From Micromonospora cathayae (GTDB taxonomy: Bacteria; Actinomycetota; Actinomycetes; Mycobacteriales; Micromonosporaceae): DNA of 64,000 nt. The stretch is taken from NCBI RefSeq assembly GCF_028993575.1, contig NZ_CP118615.1, forward strand, positions 3,844,001 to 3,908,000, written 5' to 3'. Both the position numbers and the translations under genes were made by a program. Positions 41,485 to 50,398 of this stretch are shown here, piece after piece; the stretch's first letter is position 1, and every line of letters begins with the position of its first letter. A model generated the notes under the pieces. It was not told the DNA's origin and ran no database searches. It saw only the letters and a list, made by a program, of their open reading frames with translations.

Positions 41485-42746
41485 CCACGTTCGGAACCAT
41501 CGCGCAGGCGGTGGCGGACATCGCCGCCGGCCGGCCGGTCGTCGTGGTCGACGACGCCGACCGGGAGAACGAGGGCGACCTGATCTTCGCCGCCGAGCGG
41601 GCCACCCCGGAGCTGCTCGCGTTCATGGTCCGGCACACCTCCGGCTACATCTGCGTGCCGCTGACCGAGAGCGAGTGCGATCGGCTGGACCTGCCGCCGA
41701 TGCATCACACCAACCAGGACCGGCGGGGCACCGCGTACACGGTCACCGTGGACGCCCGGGAGGGCGTCAGCACCGGCATCTCCGCCGCCGACCGGGCGCA
41801 CACCATCCGGCTGCTCGCCGCCGCCGACACCAGCCCCGCCGACCTGGCCCGGCCGGGCCACGTGGTGCCGCTGCGGGCCCGCGAGGGCGGGGTGCTGCGC
41901 CGTCCCGGCCACACCGAGGCGGCCGTCGACCTGACCCGGCTGGCCGGGCTGCGTCCGGCCGGGGTGCTCTGCGAGCTGGTCAACGACGACGGCACCATGA
42001 TGCGCCTGCCGGACCTGGAGAAGTTCTGCGCCGAGCACGGCCTCACCCTGGTCACCATCGCCGACCTGGTCGCCCACCGGCGGCGTACCGAGAAGCAGGT
42101 CGAGCTGGTCGCGGACGCCCGGATGCCGACCCGGCACGGGGTGTTCCGGGCGCTGGGCTACCGCACCGCGCACGACCCCGCCGAGCACATCGCGCTGGTG
42201 ATGGGTGACCTCGGTGACGGCCGGGACGTGCTGGTGCGGGTGCACTCCGAGTGCCTCACCGGGGACGTGTTCGGGTCGCTGCGCTGCGACTGCGGGCCGC
42301 AGCTCAACGCCGCCCTGGCCCGGGTCGCGCAGGAGGGCCGGGGCGTGGTGCTCTACGTCCGGGGGCACGAGGGGCGCGGCATCGGGCTGCTGCACAAGCT
42401 CCAGGCGTACCAGTTGCAGGACCTGGGCCGGGACACCGTCGACGCGAACCTCGACCTGGGGCTGCCGGCCGACGCCCGCGACTACGGCACCGGCGCGCAG
42501 ATCCTGTACGACCTGGGGGTCCGGTCGATGCGGCTGCTGACCAACAACCCGGCCAAACGGGCCGGGCTGGAGGGGTACGGCCTGACCGTCACCGGCCGGG
42601 AGGCGCTGCCGGTGCACCCGCACCCGGAGAACGTGCGCTACCTGCGGACCAAGCGGGACCGGATGGGGCACCTGCTGGACGAGCTGGACGAGGTGACCGA
42701 GACGCCGCTGGGCCGGGTGGCCGCGGCCGACGAGATCGGAGCGTGA
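41481..42746 (+). CDS. ribBA: Bifunctional DHBP synthase / GTP cyclohydrolase II
   Basis: The N-terminal RibB domain makes dihydroxybutanone phosphate from ribulose 5-phosphate ([41 protein letters not shown]). The C-terminal RibA domain opens GTP ([18 protein letters not shown], with the zinc Cys residues, and [15 protein letters not shown]). The 421 residues match the usual fused form, and both active sites look complete. Confidence 0.97.
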   Translation: MTTFGTIAQAVADIAAGRPVVVVDDADRENEGDLIFAAERATPELLAFMVRHTSGYICVPLTESECDRLDLPPMHHTNQDRRGTAYTVTVDAREGVSTGISAADRAHTIRLLAAADTSPADLARPGHVVPLRAREGGVLRRPGHTEAAVDLTRLAGLRPAGVLCELVNDDGTMMRLPDLEKFCAEHGLTLVTIADLVAHRRRTEKQVELVADARMPTRHGVFRALGYRTAHDPAEHIALVMGDLGDGRDVLVRVHSECLTGDVFGSLRCDCGPQLNAALARVAQEGRGVVLYVRGHEGRGIGLLHKLQAYQLQDLGRDTVDANLDLGLPADARDYGTGAQILYDLGVRSMRLLTNNPAKRAGLEGYGLTVTGREALPVHPHPENVRYLRTKRDRMGHLLDELDEVTETPLGRVAAADEIGA

Positions 42747-42747
42747 G

Positions 42748-43248
42748 ATGGCGGGTTTCGGTGAGCCGGGGGTGAGCACGGTGGACGCCGCCGGCCTGAC
42801 CGTGGGGGTGGTGGCGGCCCGCTGGCACGGCGACCTGACCGACCACATGCTGGACCGGGCGGTCGCCGCCGCGCAGGCGTGCGGGGCGCGGGCGGTGACC
42901 GCCCGGGTGGCCGGGTCGGTGGAGCTGCCGGTGGTGGCGCAGGCCCTGGCCCGGCGCTGCGACGTGGTGGTGGCGCTCGGCGTGGTGGTGCGCGGGGCCA
43001 CCGCCCACTTCGACTACGTCTGCCGGTCGGTGACCGACGGGCTGACCCGGGTGGCGCTGGACGAGGGGAAGCCGGTGGCGCACGGGGTGCTCACCGTGGA
43101 CACCATCGAGCAGGCCCGGGACCGGGCCGGGCTGCCCGGTTCGGCGGAGGACAAGGGCTGGGCGGCCACCGTGGCCGCCCTCGACGCGGCCCTGGCGATC
43201 CGGGACCTGGCCGCCGCCAACGGCCACCGGGTCGGCTTCGGCCGCTGA
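42748..43248 (+). CDS. ribH: 6,7-dimethyl-8-ribityllumazine synthase
   Basis: RibH joins the RibD and RibB products to lumazine, the precursor used by RibE. The 166-residue protein has VVAARWHGDLTDHML, GSVELPVVAQAL, ALGVVVRGATAHFDYV with the catalytic His, and GVLTVDTIEQA. It ends the rib operon. The 113 bases after it contain two direct copies of TTCCAGCCCGGCGG but no clear terminator. Confidence 0.96.
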   Translation: MAGFGEPGVSTVDAAGLTVGVVAARWHGDLTDHMLDRAVAAAQACGARAVTARVAGSVELPVVAQALARRCDVVVALGVVVRGATAHFDYVCRSVTDGLTRVALDEGKPVAHGVLTVDTIEQARDRAGLPGSAEDKGWAATVAALDAALAIRDLAAANGHRVGFGR

Positions 43249-43361
43249 GCCACCGCTTCGGCGCGGACCGTTCCCGGTCGGCCGACCGGGTTCCAGCCCG
43301 GCGGGCCGTTTCCAGCCCGGCGGACCAGGTTCCCGGTCGGCCGGTCGGGGCCGGTCGGGGG

Positions 43362-44105
43362 TCAGAGCCGGCCGGCCTCGATGATCCGGCGGAGGAACTG
43401 CCGGGTGCGGGGCTGGGTGGGGTCGCCGAGCACCTGCTCCGGCGGCCCGGACTCGACGACCCGGCCGCCGTCGAGGAAGCAGACCCGGTCGGCCACCTCC
43501 CGGGCGAAGCCCATCTCGTGGGTGGCCAGCACCATCGTCATCCCGTCCGCCTTCAGCTCCCGGATCAGCGCCAGCACCTCGCCGACCAGCTCCGGGTCCA
43601 GCGCCGAGGTCACCTCGTCCAGCAGCATCAGCCGGGGCGAGTTCGCCAGTGCCCGGACGATCGCCACCCGCTGCTGCTGCCCGCCGGAGAGCCGGTCCGG
43701 GTAGGCGTCCGCCTTGTCCACCAGGCCGACCCGGGCCAGCAGTTCCCGGGCCTGGGTCTCGGCCTCGGCGCGGGCCCGTCGGTGCACCCGGCGCGGCGCG
43801 AGGGTGACGTTCTCCAGCACCGTCAGGTGCGGGAAGAGGTTGTACGACTGGAAGACCATGCCGATGCGGCGGCGTACCCGGTCGGCGTCCACCCGCGGGT
43901 CGGAGATGTCCTCCCCGTCCAGTTCGATCGTCCCGTCGTCGAGCTGCTCCAGCAGGTTCACCACCCGCAGCAGGGTGGACTTGCCCGATCCGGACGCCCC
44001 GATCAGGGCCACCACCTGGTGCTCGGCGACGGTCAGGTCGAGCCGGTCGAGGACCGGGTGACCACCGAACTCCTTGCGCAGCCCTCGGCAGGTGAGCAGG
44101 GCCAT
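43362..44105 (-). CDS. Polar amino-acid ABC transporter, ATP-binding protein
   Basis: The 247-residue ATPase has Walker A GASGSGKST, the Q-loop FQSYNLFPHLTV, signature LSGGQQQRVAI, Walker B LMLLDEVTSALD and the switch His in LATHEMGF. These are typical of the GlnQ-like polar amino-acid uptake group. One base separates it from the permease gene upstream, so the three reverse-strand genes form an operon. Substrate unknown. Confidence 0.93.
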   Translation of the reverse strand: MALLTCRGLRKEFGGHPVLDRLDLTVAEHQVVALIGASGSGKSTLLRVVNLLEQLDDGTIELDGEDISDPRVDADRVRRRIGMVFQSYNLFPHLTVLENVTLAPRRVHRRARAEAETQARELLARVGLVDKADAYPDRLSGGQQQRVAIVRALANSPRLMLLDEVTSALDPELVGEVLALIRELKADGMTMVLATHEMGFAREVADRVCFLDGGRVVESGPPEQVLGDPTQPRTRQFLRRIIEAGRL

Positions 44106-44106
44106 G

Positions 44107-44952
44107 TCAGCCTCCGGACTGGCGTCGGGCCGCCCGCAGCGTCACCCAGTCGGTGACCGCGATCAGCGGGATGGCGAGCAGCACGAACAGCACCCCGGCC
44201 AGGATGTACGGGGTGTAGTTGAACGTCTCGGCGGTGGCGATCTGCGCGGCGCGGACCGCGTCGATCGGACCGGCCAGGGAGACCAGCCCGACGTCCTTCT
44301 GCAACGCCACCACGTCGTTGAGCAGCGGCGGGGCCACCCGGCGGACGGCCTGCGGCAGCACCACGTGCCGCATGGTCTGCCGGTGGGTCAGCCCGAGCGA
44401 GCGGGCTGCGGCGAGCTGACTGGGGTGGACCGACTCGATGCCGGCCCGGAACACCTCGGCCAGGTACCCGCCGTAGGTGAGTACCAGGGCGGCCCCGCCC
44501 AGCACCAGCACCGACGGCATGCCCTGCAACCGCAGGCCGGGCACCCCGAGGGTGAGCACGTACAGCACGATGATCAGCGGCAGGCCCCGGAAGGTGTACG
44601 TGTAGCCGGCGGCCAGGGCGCGGACCGGGAAGAACACCGGCCCGCGCAGCGTCCGCAGCACCGCGATGAGCAGGCCCAGCAGCAGCGCGCCGGCCGCGCA
44701 GCAGACCAGCAGCCGGACGTTGAGCCAGAGCCCGGTCAGCACCGTGGGTAGGGCGTCCCGGGCGATCGCCGGGTCCAGGAAGGACGCGCGGACCCGCTCC
44801 CAGCCGGGTGCGCCGGTCACCGCGACGACCAGCAGCGTGCCGAGCGCCGCCGTGGAGGAGGCGGCGACCAGCACGCTCTGGATCGTCTGCCGGCGGCGGT
44901 ACGCGGCCCGCTGCCGCTGTACCGCCGAGGGGGTGTGGCCGAGCGTGGTCAC
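44107..44952 (-). CDS. Polar amino-acid ABC transporter permease
   Basis: The 281-residue membrane protein has about five to six hydrophobic segments and the HAAT-type loop EVFRAGIESVHPSQLAAARSLGL, with FRGLPLIIVLYVL before it. It has an extra hydrophobic segment near the N-terminus compared with short GlnP forms. The GTG start overlaps the stop of the binding-protein gene (GTGA). Confidence 0.92.
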   Translation of the reverse strand: MTTLGHTPSAVQRQRAAYRRRQTIQSVLVAASSTAALGTLLVVAVTGAPGWERVRASFLDPAIARDALPTVLTGLWLNVRLLVCCAAGALLLGLLIAVLRTLRGPVFFPVRALAAGYTYTFRGLPLIIVLYVLTLGVPGLRLQGMPSVLVLGGAALVLTYGGYLAEVFRAGIESVHPSQLAAARSLGLTHRQTMRHVVLPQAVRRVAPPLLNDVVALQKDVGLVSLAGPIDAVRAAQIATAETFNYTPYILAGVLFVLLAIPLIAVTDWVTLRAARRQSGG

Positions 44953-45815
44953 GTCAGCTCGGGTGCCCCGGCCACCTGGGCGAGCCACCGCTGCTCCAGG
45001 GCCTTCAGGGTGCCGGCCCGCTCGAGCGCGCCGACCGCCTGGCTGACACAACCGGTCAGCGGGGACCCCTTGTCCAGCAGCAGTCCGAACGTTTCGGGCG
45101 TGCCGACCTGCGGCACCTGCCCGACGATGACCGCCTCGGGGATCTCCGCGCCGGTGATGTAGAACGCGGTGGGCAGGTCCACGACCAGCCCGTCGAGCTG
45201 CCCGTTCTGCAGGGCCTTCTTGGCGTCGTCGTTGCTGTTGTAGACCTGCGGCTGCCCGGTCGGCTTGATCACGTCGGTGATCGCCTGGTAGCTGGTGGTG
45301 CCCACCTGCGCGCCGAGTTTGGCGTTCCGCAGGTCGGCCAGGGACGTCTTTCCGGCGATCTTCGAGGTCTTCAGCGCGATGACGGTCTGCCGGACGAAGT
45401 AGTACGGGGCGGAGAAGTCCACCGCCTGCTTGCGTTCCTCGGTGATCGAGAACTGGTTGATGTCGAAGTCGAACTCCTTCGGGCCGGGCGCGATGGCGCT
45501 GTCGAACTTGACCCGGGTCCAGGTCACGTCGCCGCGGGCGAACCCGAGCTGTTCGGCCACCGCGTACGCCACGGCGGCCTCGAAGCCTTCGCCGCTGTCC
45601 GGCTTGTTCTCCCGGAACCACGGCTCGTAGGCGGGTTCGTCGGTGGCGATGGTGAGCCGGCCCGGGGTCCGGGTGGGCAGGGTGTCCTTGGTGCAGGCGG
45701 CGGCGCTGCCGCTGGCGGCGGGGGCGGGGGTGGCGTCGTCCTGCGGGGCGCAGCCGGCCACCGCCGCCAGCAGGACCCCGGCGCAGGTGAGCACGACGGT
45801 ACGTGGAGTGAGCAT
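44949..45815 (-). CDS. Polar amino-acid ABC transporter substrate-binding lipoprotein
   Basis: The 288-residue precursor has a lipoprotein signal ending LLAAVAGC. The mature part is a cluster 3 (amino-acid) periplasmic-binding fold, with LTIATDEPAYEPWF, the segment DFDINQFSITEERKQAVDFSAPYYF and the hinge LGAQVGTTSYQAI. The ATG at 45815 is chosen because it begins the signal peptide. The 140 bases to divergent hisE hold the promoters. Confidence 0.92.
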   Translation of the reverse strand: MLTPRTVVLTCAGVLLAAVAGCAPQDDATPAPAASGSAAACTKDTLPTRTPGRLTIATDEPAYEPWFRENKPDSGEGFEAAVAYAVAEQLGFARGDVTWTRVKFDSAIAPGPKEFDFDINQFSITEERKQAVDFSAPYYFVRQTVIALKTSKIAGKTSLADLRNAKLGAQVGTTSYQAITDVIKPTGQPQVYNSNDDAKKALQNGQLDGLVVDLPTAFYITGAEIPEAVIVGQVPQVGTPETFGLLLDKGSPLTGCVSQAVGALERAGTLKALEQRWLAQVAGAPELT

Positions 45816-45955
45816 GCCGCACAGCGTAGGGCCATCCCGGGCGCACCCCGACCGGTGCCCCACCATTCCGGTAGGGAATCGATGCCGTTCCGTTGCCCGG
45901 ACCGGCCCGGACCCGGCGCTCGGTGCCCCCGTGGCCGCTGCAAGAATCACGTTCC

Positions 45956-46219
45956 GTGAAGACGTTCGAGGAGTTGTTCGCCGAGCTGCAGGCCAAGGCC
46001 GCCGCCGGCACCCCGGGCTCGGGCACGGTCGCCGCGCTGGAGCGGGGGGTCCACTTCATCGGCAAGAAGGTCGTCGAGGAGGCGGCCGAGTCGTGGATGG
46101 CCGCCGAGCACGAGGGGCCGCAGCGCACCGCCGAGGAGATCTCCCAACTGCTGTACCAGGTCCAGGTGCTGATGCTGGCCAGCGGGCTCGAACTCGAGGA
46201 CGTCTACCGACATCTGTGA
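45956..46219 (+). CDS. hisE: Phosphoribosyl-ATP pyrophosphatase
   Basis: HisE removes pyrophosphate from phosphoribosyl-ATP in histidine synthesis. The 87-residue all-helical protein has [25 protein letters not shown] with metal-binding Glu residues, and [13 protein letters not shown]. The GTG start fits the family start. hisG follows after 49 bases, with a GAACAGGAG-type ribosome-binding site between. Confidence 0.95.
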   Translation: MKTFEELFAELQAKAAAGTPGSGTVAALERGVHFIGKKVVEEAAESWMAAEHEGPQRTAEEISQLLYQVQVLMLASGLELEDVYRHL

Positions 46220-46268
46220 GTGCCCACCCCGACCGGTCCGTCACGATCGAGAACAGGAGCACTCCGTC

Positions 46269-47114
46269 ATGCTGCGTGTCGCCATCCCCAACAAGGGCAC
46301 CCTGGCCGAGCCGGCCGCCCAGATGCTGCGCGAGGCGGGCTACCGCCAGCGCACCGACGCCAAGGACCTGGTCTGCCGGGACGAGGGCAACGACGTCGAA
46401 TTCTTCTACCTGCGGCCTAAGGACATCGCCACCTACGTCGGCTCCGGTGACCTGGACCTGGGCATCACCGGCCGCGACCTGCTGATCGACTCCGGCGCGC
46501 CGGCCGAGGAGGTGGTCGACCTGAACTTCGGCCGGGCCACCTTCCGGTTCGCCGCCCGCCCCGACGACATCGCCTCCGTGCAGGAGCTGGGCGGGCACCG
46601 GATCGCCACCGCGTACCCGGGCCTGGTCCGGCGGCACCTCGCCGAGCTGGACGTCAAGGCCGACGTGATCCGGCTCGACGGCGCGGTGGAGAACGCCGTC
46701 CGGCTGGGCGTGGCCGACGTGGTCGCCGACGTGGTGGAGACCGGTGCCACCCTGCGCCAGGCCGGCCTGGTGGTCTTCGGCGAGCCGCTGCTGCGCTCGG
46801 CCGCGGTGCTGGTCCGCCGGGCCGGGGCCCCCGGCTGCGCCCAGGCCGACCAGCTGCTGCACCGGCTGCACGGGGTGCTGGTCGCCCGCCGGTACGTGAT
46901 GCTCGCCTACGACGTCCCGGCCAACCTGCTGGAGCAGGCCACCGCGCTCACCCCCGGCATCGAGTCGCCGACCATCTCGCCGCTGCACCGGGAGGGCTGG
47001 GTGGCCGTGCAGGCGATGGTGGCCCGCGACCAGGTGCACCGGATCATGGACGAGCTGTACGAGGTGGGCGCGCGGGCCATCCTGGTCACCAACATCCACG
47101 CCTGCCGGCTGTGA
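46269..47114 (+). CDS. hisG: ATP phosphoribosyltransferase, long form
   Basis: HisG starts histidine synthesis by joining ATP and PRPP, and is inhibited by histidine. The 281-residue protein is the long form with a C-terminal ACT-like regulatory domain, so no HisZ is needed. Motifs are LRVAIPNKGTLAEPA, GDLDLGITGRDLL and the PRPP loop GVADVVADVVETGATLR. The stop overlaps the next GTG. Confidence 0.96.
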   Translation: MLRVAIPNKGTLAEPAAQMLREAGYRQRTDAKDLVCRDEGNDVEFFYLRPKDIATYVGSGDLDLGITGRDLLIDSGAPAEEVVDLNFGRATFRFAARPDDIASVQELGGHRIATAYPGLVRRHLAELDVKADVIRLDGAVENAVRLGVADVVADVVETGATLRQAGLVVFGEPLLRSAAVLVRRAGAPGCAQADQLLHRLHGVLVARRYVMLAYDVPANLLEQATALTPGIESPTISPLHREGWVAVQAMVARDQVHRIMDELYEVGARAILVTNIHACRL

Positions 47115-48226
47115 GGCCGCTGCCGCCGCCGGCGGCGCTCGCTCTGGTCGCCCTGGGCGGGGTCGCCTCGGCGGCGCAGGGCCTGGCCAACGCCGAGTTC
47201 GGGGCGCGGGCCGGTAGCCCGGTGCTCGGGGCGGTGGTCAACAACCTCGTGGGCACGCTGCTCGTCGCCGTGGGACTGGTGGCGTTGCCGTCCATGCGGG
47301 CCGGGCTGCGGGCCCTGCGGACCGCCCGGTTGCCCTGGTGGTCGTACCTGGGTGGGCTCGGCGGGGCGGCGATCGTGGTGATCGCCACGTACGTGGTGCC
47401 GGTGCTCGGGGTGGCGGTGTTCACCATCGCCCAGGTGGCCGGGGGCAGCCTGGGTGGCCTCGCGGTGGACCGGTCCGGTCTCGCCCCGGTGGGTCGGCTG
47501 CCGTTGACCCGCGCCCGGATCGGTGGCGCGGTGCTCGGGGTGGCGGCGGTCACCCTGGCCCAGCTCGGCCGTCCGCTGGGCGAACTGGCCGTCGGCGGCG
47601 TCCTGCTGGCCGTGGCGGGCGGGCTGGCGGTGGCCCTCCAGGCGGCGCTCAACGGGCGGGTCTCCGCCGCCAGCAGCACCGCCGCCGGCACGGCGGTGAA
47701 CTTCGTGGTCAGCACGGTGGCGGTGTTCGCCGTCGCGGCCGGGGTGGGCGCGTTCGGCCGGTGGCCGGCGAGCTGGCCGGGGGACTGGTACCTGTGGACC
47801 GGTGGCCTGCTCGGCGTCACCATCGTGGCCGCGCTGCTGGTCGGGGTCCGCTCGGTCGGGGTGCTGCGCACCGGTCTGGTCCTGGTGGCCGGGCAGCTCG
47901 GTGGTTCGCTGTTGTTCGACGCGCTGCTGCCGGGTGGGGCCGGCCTGCGCCTGCCGGTGCTGGCCGGCGCGCTGCTCACCCTGGCCGCGGCGGTGGTCGC
48001 CGGCCGGTCGGCCCGGCCGGGCGGCGCCGGAAACCGCGCTGGCCGAGACGGCGGTGGCCGCAACCGGGGCGTCCGGAACCGGCCCGGGCCGACGGTGCCG
48101 GACCCGCGCCAGGCGAATCAGGCCGACCGGGCGGCCCCGGCGGCCCCGGCGGCCCCGGCGGACGGTGATCCGACGGCGGACTCCGCTGACCCGGCGGGTC
48201 CCGGTGACCCGGAGCGGACCCGCTGA
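47111..48226 (+). CDS. DMT superfamily (YdcZ/DUF606-type) membrane transporter
   Basis: The 371-residue protein has about ten hydrophobic segments arranged as two similar halves: GVASAAQGLANAEFGARAG in the first and AVALQAALNGRVSAASSTAAG in the second. This is a fused duplicate of the about 140-residue DUF606 unit. The last about 65 residues are a soluble Pro/Ala/Asp-rich tail. Substrate unknown. It is coupled to hisG by a four-base overlap, but a link to histidine is not established. Confidence 0.8.
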   Translation: MRPLPPPAALALVALGGVASAAQGLANAEFGARAGSPVLGAVVNNLVGTLLVAVGLVALPSMRAGLRALRTARLPWWSYLGGLGGAAIVVIATYVVPVLGVAVFTIAQVAGGSLGGLAVDRSGLAPVGRLPLTRARIGGAVLGVAAVTLAQLGRPLGELAVGGVLLAVAGGLAVALQAALNGRVSAASSTAAGTAVNFVVSTVAVFAVAAGVGAFGRWPASWPGDWYLWTGGLLGVTIVAALLVGVRSVGVLRTGLVLVAGQLGGSLLFDALLPGGAGLRLPVLAGALLTLAAAVVAGRSARPGGAGNRAGRDGGGRNRGVRNRPGPTVPDPRQANQADRAAPAAPAAPADGDPTADSADPAGPGDPERTR

Positions 48227-48259
48227 CCGGTGGGTGCGAGCGCCCGCCGGGTCGGATGG

Positions 48260-48265
48260 CAGACT
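48260..48265 (+). promoter_or_regulatory. Candidate -10 box, leaderless start of the PH-domain-like gene
   Basis: CAGACT at 48260-48265 ends six bases before the GTG at 48272, and there is no ribosome-binding site. The same arrangement is seen at aroC and rpe. Confidence 0.45.
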
Positions 48266-48271
48266 GGTGGG

Positions 48272-48733
48272 GTGAGCGATTCCGACCTGGTACGCCTGCG
48301 TCCCCGCCGGATCCGGCTGGTCTGCTGGTTCTCGGCCGTCGCGCTGCTGGTGGTCTTCAGTCTGGTGGCCACCTCGCTGCACGGGCCGACCGGGAACGGT
48401 TACGGCAGCTTCCAGCGCGGCGACCAGTTCGCCATGATCGGGCTGGGGGTGCTCGGCGCGCTGGTGATCCTCCTCTTCACCCGGCCCCGGGTCGAGGCCG
48501 ACGCGCACGGCGTCCGGGTCCGCAACATCGTCGGCTCGTACGAGCTGCCCTGGGACCTGGTGCGCAACGTCCGGTTCGACCGGGGCGCGCCCTGGGCCAG
48601 CCTGGAGCTGTACGACGACGACCTGCTGCCGATGGTGGCGTTGCAGGCGGCCGACAAGGAGCTGGCGGTCGACGGGGTGCGGGCGCTGCGCCGGCTGCAC
48701 CGGGCCCGCCAGGCCACCCTCGCGCAGGGCTGA
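48272..48733 (+). CDS. Small membrane protein with a PH-like domain
   Basis: The 153-residue protein has two membrane segments (about 16-37 and 55-73) and then a C-terminal beta-rich segment, VEADAHGVRVRNIVGSYEL and PWDLVRNVRFDRGAPWASLEL. This is the pattern of the bacterial PH-domain proteins (PH_6 type) found beside his genes in actinobacteria. The role is unknown. Confidence 0.75.
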   Translation: MSDSDLVRLRPRRIRLVCWFSAVALLVVFSLVATSLHGPTGNGYGSFQRGDQFAMIGLGVLGALVILLFTRPRVEADAHGVRVRNIVGSYELPWDLVRNVRFDRGAPWASLELYDDDLLPMVALQAADKELAVDGVRALRRLHRARQATLAQG

Positions 48734-48738
48734 GGCAC

Positions 48739-49065
48739 CCGGGGGCCAGGGGCCGGGGTCCGGCGGGTCGATTTGGGGCATCCGACGCGCAGGGTGTAGT
48801 GTTTCCCTGTCGACCAGGCTGTCCAGGTGTGAACCTGTGACCAGCCATGAAGTGGAGCGCCCTGCTCCCACCCGAGTTGCCCCCGTGGCGGCCGGGTCCG
48901 GTCACCGGTTCCGGGGGCAGCCCCGGTCCGGATGCGCGATCATGTGATCGTGCCGACCGGTCGAGCGGGCCCTGGCATGCGCCGGGGCCTTCTGCTTTCC
49001 GGGTCGGTTCCCAACCGGGGGCCGTCGGGGTCGGCCACTCAGGAGAACGGACTCGAGGAGGCCCC
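48739..49065 (+). promoter_or_regulatory. infC leader region with attenuator
   Basis: The 327-base stretch before infC has a GGCTG/CAGCC-closed hairpin with inner CAGGT-GTGA-ACCTG (about 48808-48837), the palindrome GATCATGTGATC, a terminator-like hairpin at 48968-48989 and finally AGGAG and GAGGAGG sequences. It resembles ribosomal-protein leaders that control IF3-L35-L20 operons. The open frame reading through it is not thought to be coding. Confidence 0.65.
48968..48998 (+). terminator. Attenuator hairpin in the infC leader
   Basis: GGCCCTGGC (48968-48976) and GCCGGGGCC (48981-48989) form a 9-bp stem with one T-G pair and an ATGC loop. TTCTGCTTT follows. It is the most E. coli-like terminator in the window, and it lies 77 bases before the infC start. 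Regulation by L20 or IF3 is inferred. Confidence 0.7.
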
Positions 49066-49689
49066 ATCAGCGTCGAACCACGCGTGAACGAGCAGATCCG
49101 GGCACGTGAGGTCCGACTGGTCGGCCCTGAGGGTGAGCAGGTGGGCATCGTCCCGCTGGAGCGCGCCCTGCAGCTGGCCGCGGACGTCGACCTGGACCTG
49201 GTCGAGGTTGCGCCGATGGCGCGCCCGCCGGTGTGCAAGCTCATGGACTTCGGCAAGTTCAAGTACGAGAGCGCACTGAAGGCGCGCGAAGCGCGGCGAA
49301 ACCAGCAGCAGACCGTCATCAAGGAGATGAAGCTCCGGCCGAAGATCGACCCGCACGACTACGAGACCAAGAAGGGTCACGTGGTGCGGTTCCTCAAGGC
49401 CGGCGACAAGGTCAAGGTGACGATCATGTTCCGTGGTCGGGAGCAGAGCCGCCCGGAGCTGGGTTACCGGCTCCTGCGCCGGCTCGAGTCCGAGATCTCG
49501 GAACTGGGGTACGTCGAGGCCGCTCCGAAGCAGGACGGTCGAAACATGATCATGGTGCTCGCTCCGCACCGTGCCACCAAGGCCGCCGCCACGGCAGCCC
49601 GGGCCGGCACGCCGCGGGAGCGGGAGGCCGGTGCCGCCGAGGCACCACCGGCCGAGGCGGCCGGACCCGCCGGGACGACCGGCGAGTAA
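49066..49689 (+). CDS. infC: Translation initiation factor IF-3 (ATC start)
   Basis: IF3 keeps the 30S subunit free and checks start-codon pairing. The 207-residue protein has [19 protein letters not shown], the linker [25 protein letters not shown] and the C-terminal [15 protein letters not shown] domain. No ATG or GTG lies at the expected start. ATC at 49066 sits four bases after GAGGAGG and gives the family N-terminus (SVEPRVNEQ). Rare start codons are known for infC and allow self-repression. The last about 40 residues are an Ala/Pro-rich tail. GTG at 49084 is the alternative but is far from the ribosome-binding site. Confidence 0.93.
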   Translation: MSVEPRVNEQIRAREVRLVGPEGEQVGIVPLERALQLAADVDLDLVEVAPMARPPVCKLMDFGKFKYESALKAREARRNQQQTVIKEMKLRPKIDPHDYETKKGHVVRFLKAGDKVKVTIMFRGREQSRPELGYRLLRRLESEISELGYVEAAPKQDGRNMIMVLAPHRATKAAATAARAGTPREREAGAAEAPPAEAAGPAGTTGE

Positions 49690-49708
49690 CAGGGGAGAGA
49701 CGTTTCAC

Positions 49709-49903
49709 ATGCCGAAGATGAAGAGCCACACGGGTATGGGCAAGCGGGTCAAGGTGACCGGCAAGGGCAAGATCGTCGCCCAGCAGGCCGGGCTCCGCCA
49801 CAACCTGGAGAAGAAGCCCTCCACCCAGACCCGTCGGCTGACCGGCACGGTCGAGCTGGCCAAGGCTGACGTCAAGCGAATCAAGAAGCTGCTCGGCCGC
49901 TGA
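49709..49903 (+). CDS. rpmI: 50S ribosomal protein L35
   Basis: The 64-residue basic protein starts MPKMKSHTGMGKRVKVTG and has AGLRHNLEKK, the L35 pattern. It lies between infC and rplT in the usual order. GGGGAGAG precedes the ATG. Confidence 0.97.
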   Translation: MPKMKSHTGMGKRVKVTGKGKIVAQQAGLRHNLEKKPSTQTRRLTGTVELAKADVKRIKKLLGR

Positions 49904-49939
49904 CGCGCGCCATCTTGACCACTAGTAAGGAGTAGTTGA

Positions 49940-50332
49940 ATGGCACGCGTCAAGCGGGCGGTCAACGCCCAGAAGAAGCGTCGTACCCTGCTGGAGACCG
50001 CGAGCGGCTACCGCGGTCAGCGCTCCCGGCTGTACCGCAAGGCCAAGGAGCAGGTGCTGCACTCGATGCAGTACGCCTACCGGGACCGTCGGGACCGCAA
50101 GGGCGACTTCCGGCAGCTCTGGATCCAGCGGATCAACGCCGGCGCCCGCGCCAACGGGATGACCTACAACCGGCTGATCCAGGGCCTCAAGCTGGCCGGC
50201 GTCGAGGTCGACCGGAAGATCCTGGCCGACCTGGCGGTCAACGACGCGACGGCGTTCGCCGCCATCGTCGAGGTCGCCCGCGCCGCCGTGGCGGCCGAGG
50301 GCACCGGTGGCGCGGCGGCCCAGGCCGCCTGA
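49940..50332 (+). CDS. rplT: 50S ribosomal protein L20
   Basis: L20 is needed for early 50S assembly and in some bacteria represses its own operon by binding the leader. The 130-residue protein has [36 protein letters not shown] and [26 protein letters not shown] lies ten bases before the ATG. Confidence 0.97.
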   Translation: MARVKRAVNAQKKRRTLLETASGYRGQRSRLYRKAKEQVLHSMQYAYRDRRDRKGDFRQLWIQRINAGARANGMTYNRLIQGLKLAGVEVDRKILADLAVNDATAFAAIVEVARAAVAAEGTGGAAAQAA

Positions 50333-50348
50333 TCCACCCGCACCCGAA

Positions 50349-50398
50349 CGTCGAGGCGTCTCCCATGCACTCACCACCGCGCGGGAGACGCCTCGACG
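50349..50398 (+). other. 16-bp perfect stem-loop spanning the start of the rRNA methyltransferase gene
   Basis: CGTCGAGGCGTCTCCC (50349-50364) pairs fully with 50383-50398, leaving an 18-base loop. The loop begins exactly at the ATG at 50365. It may be the rplT terminator or a translational control element. Confidence 0.7.

Noticed and set aside
48847..49065. infC starting at ATG 48847 with a 73-residue extension
   Set aside because: The extension covers the attenuator and ribosome-binding site and has no similarity to IF3, while ATC at 49066 gives the family start.
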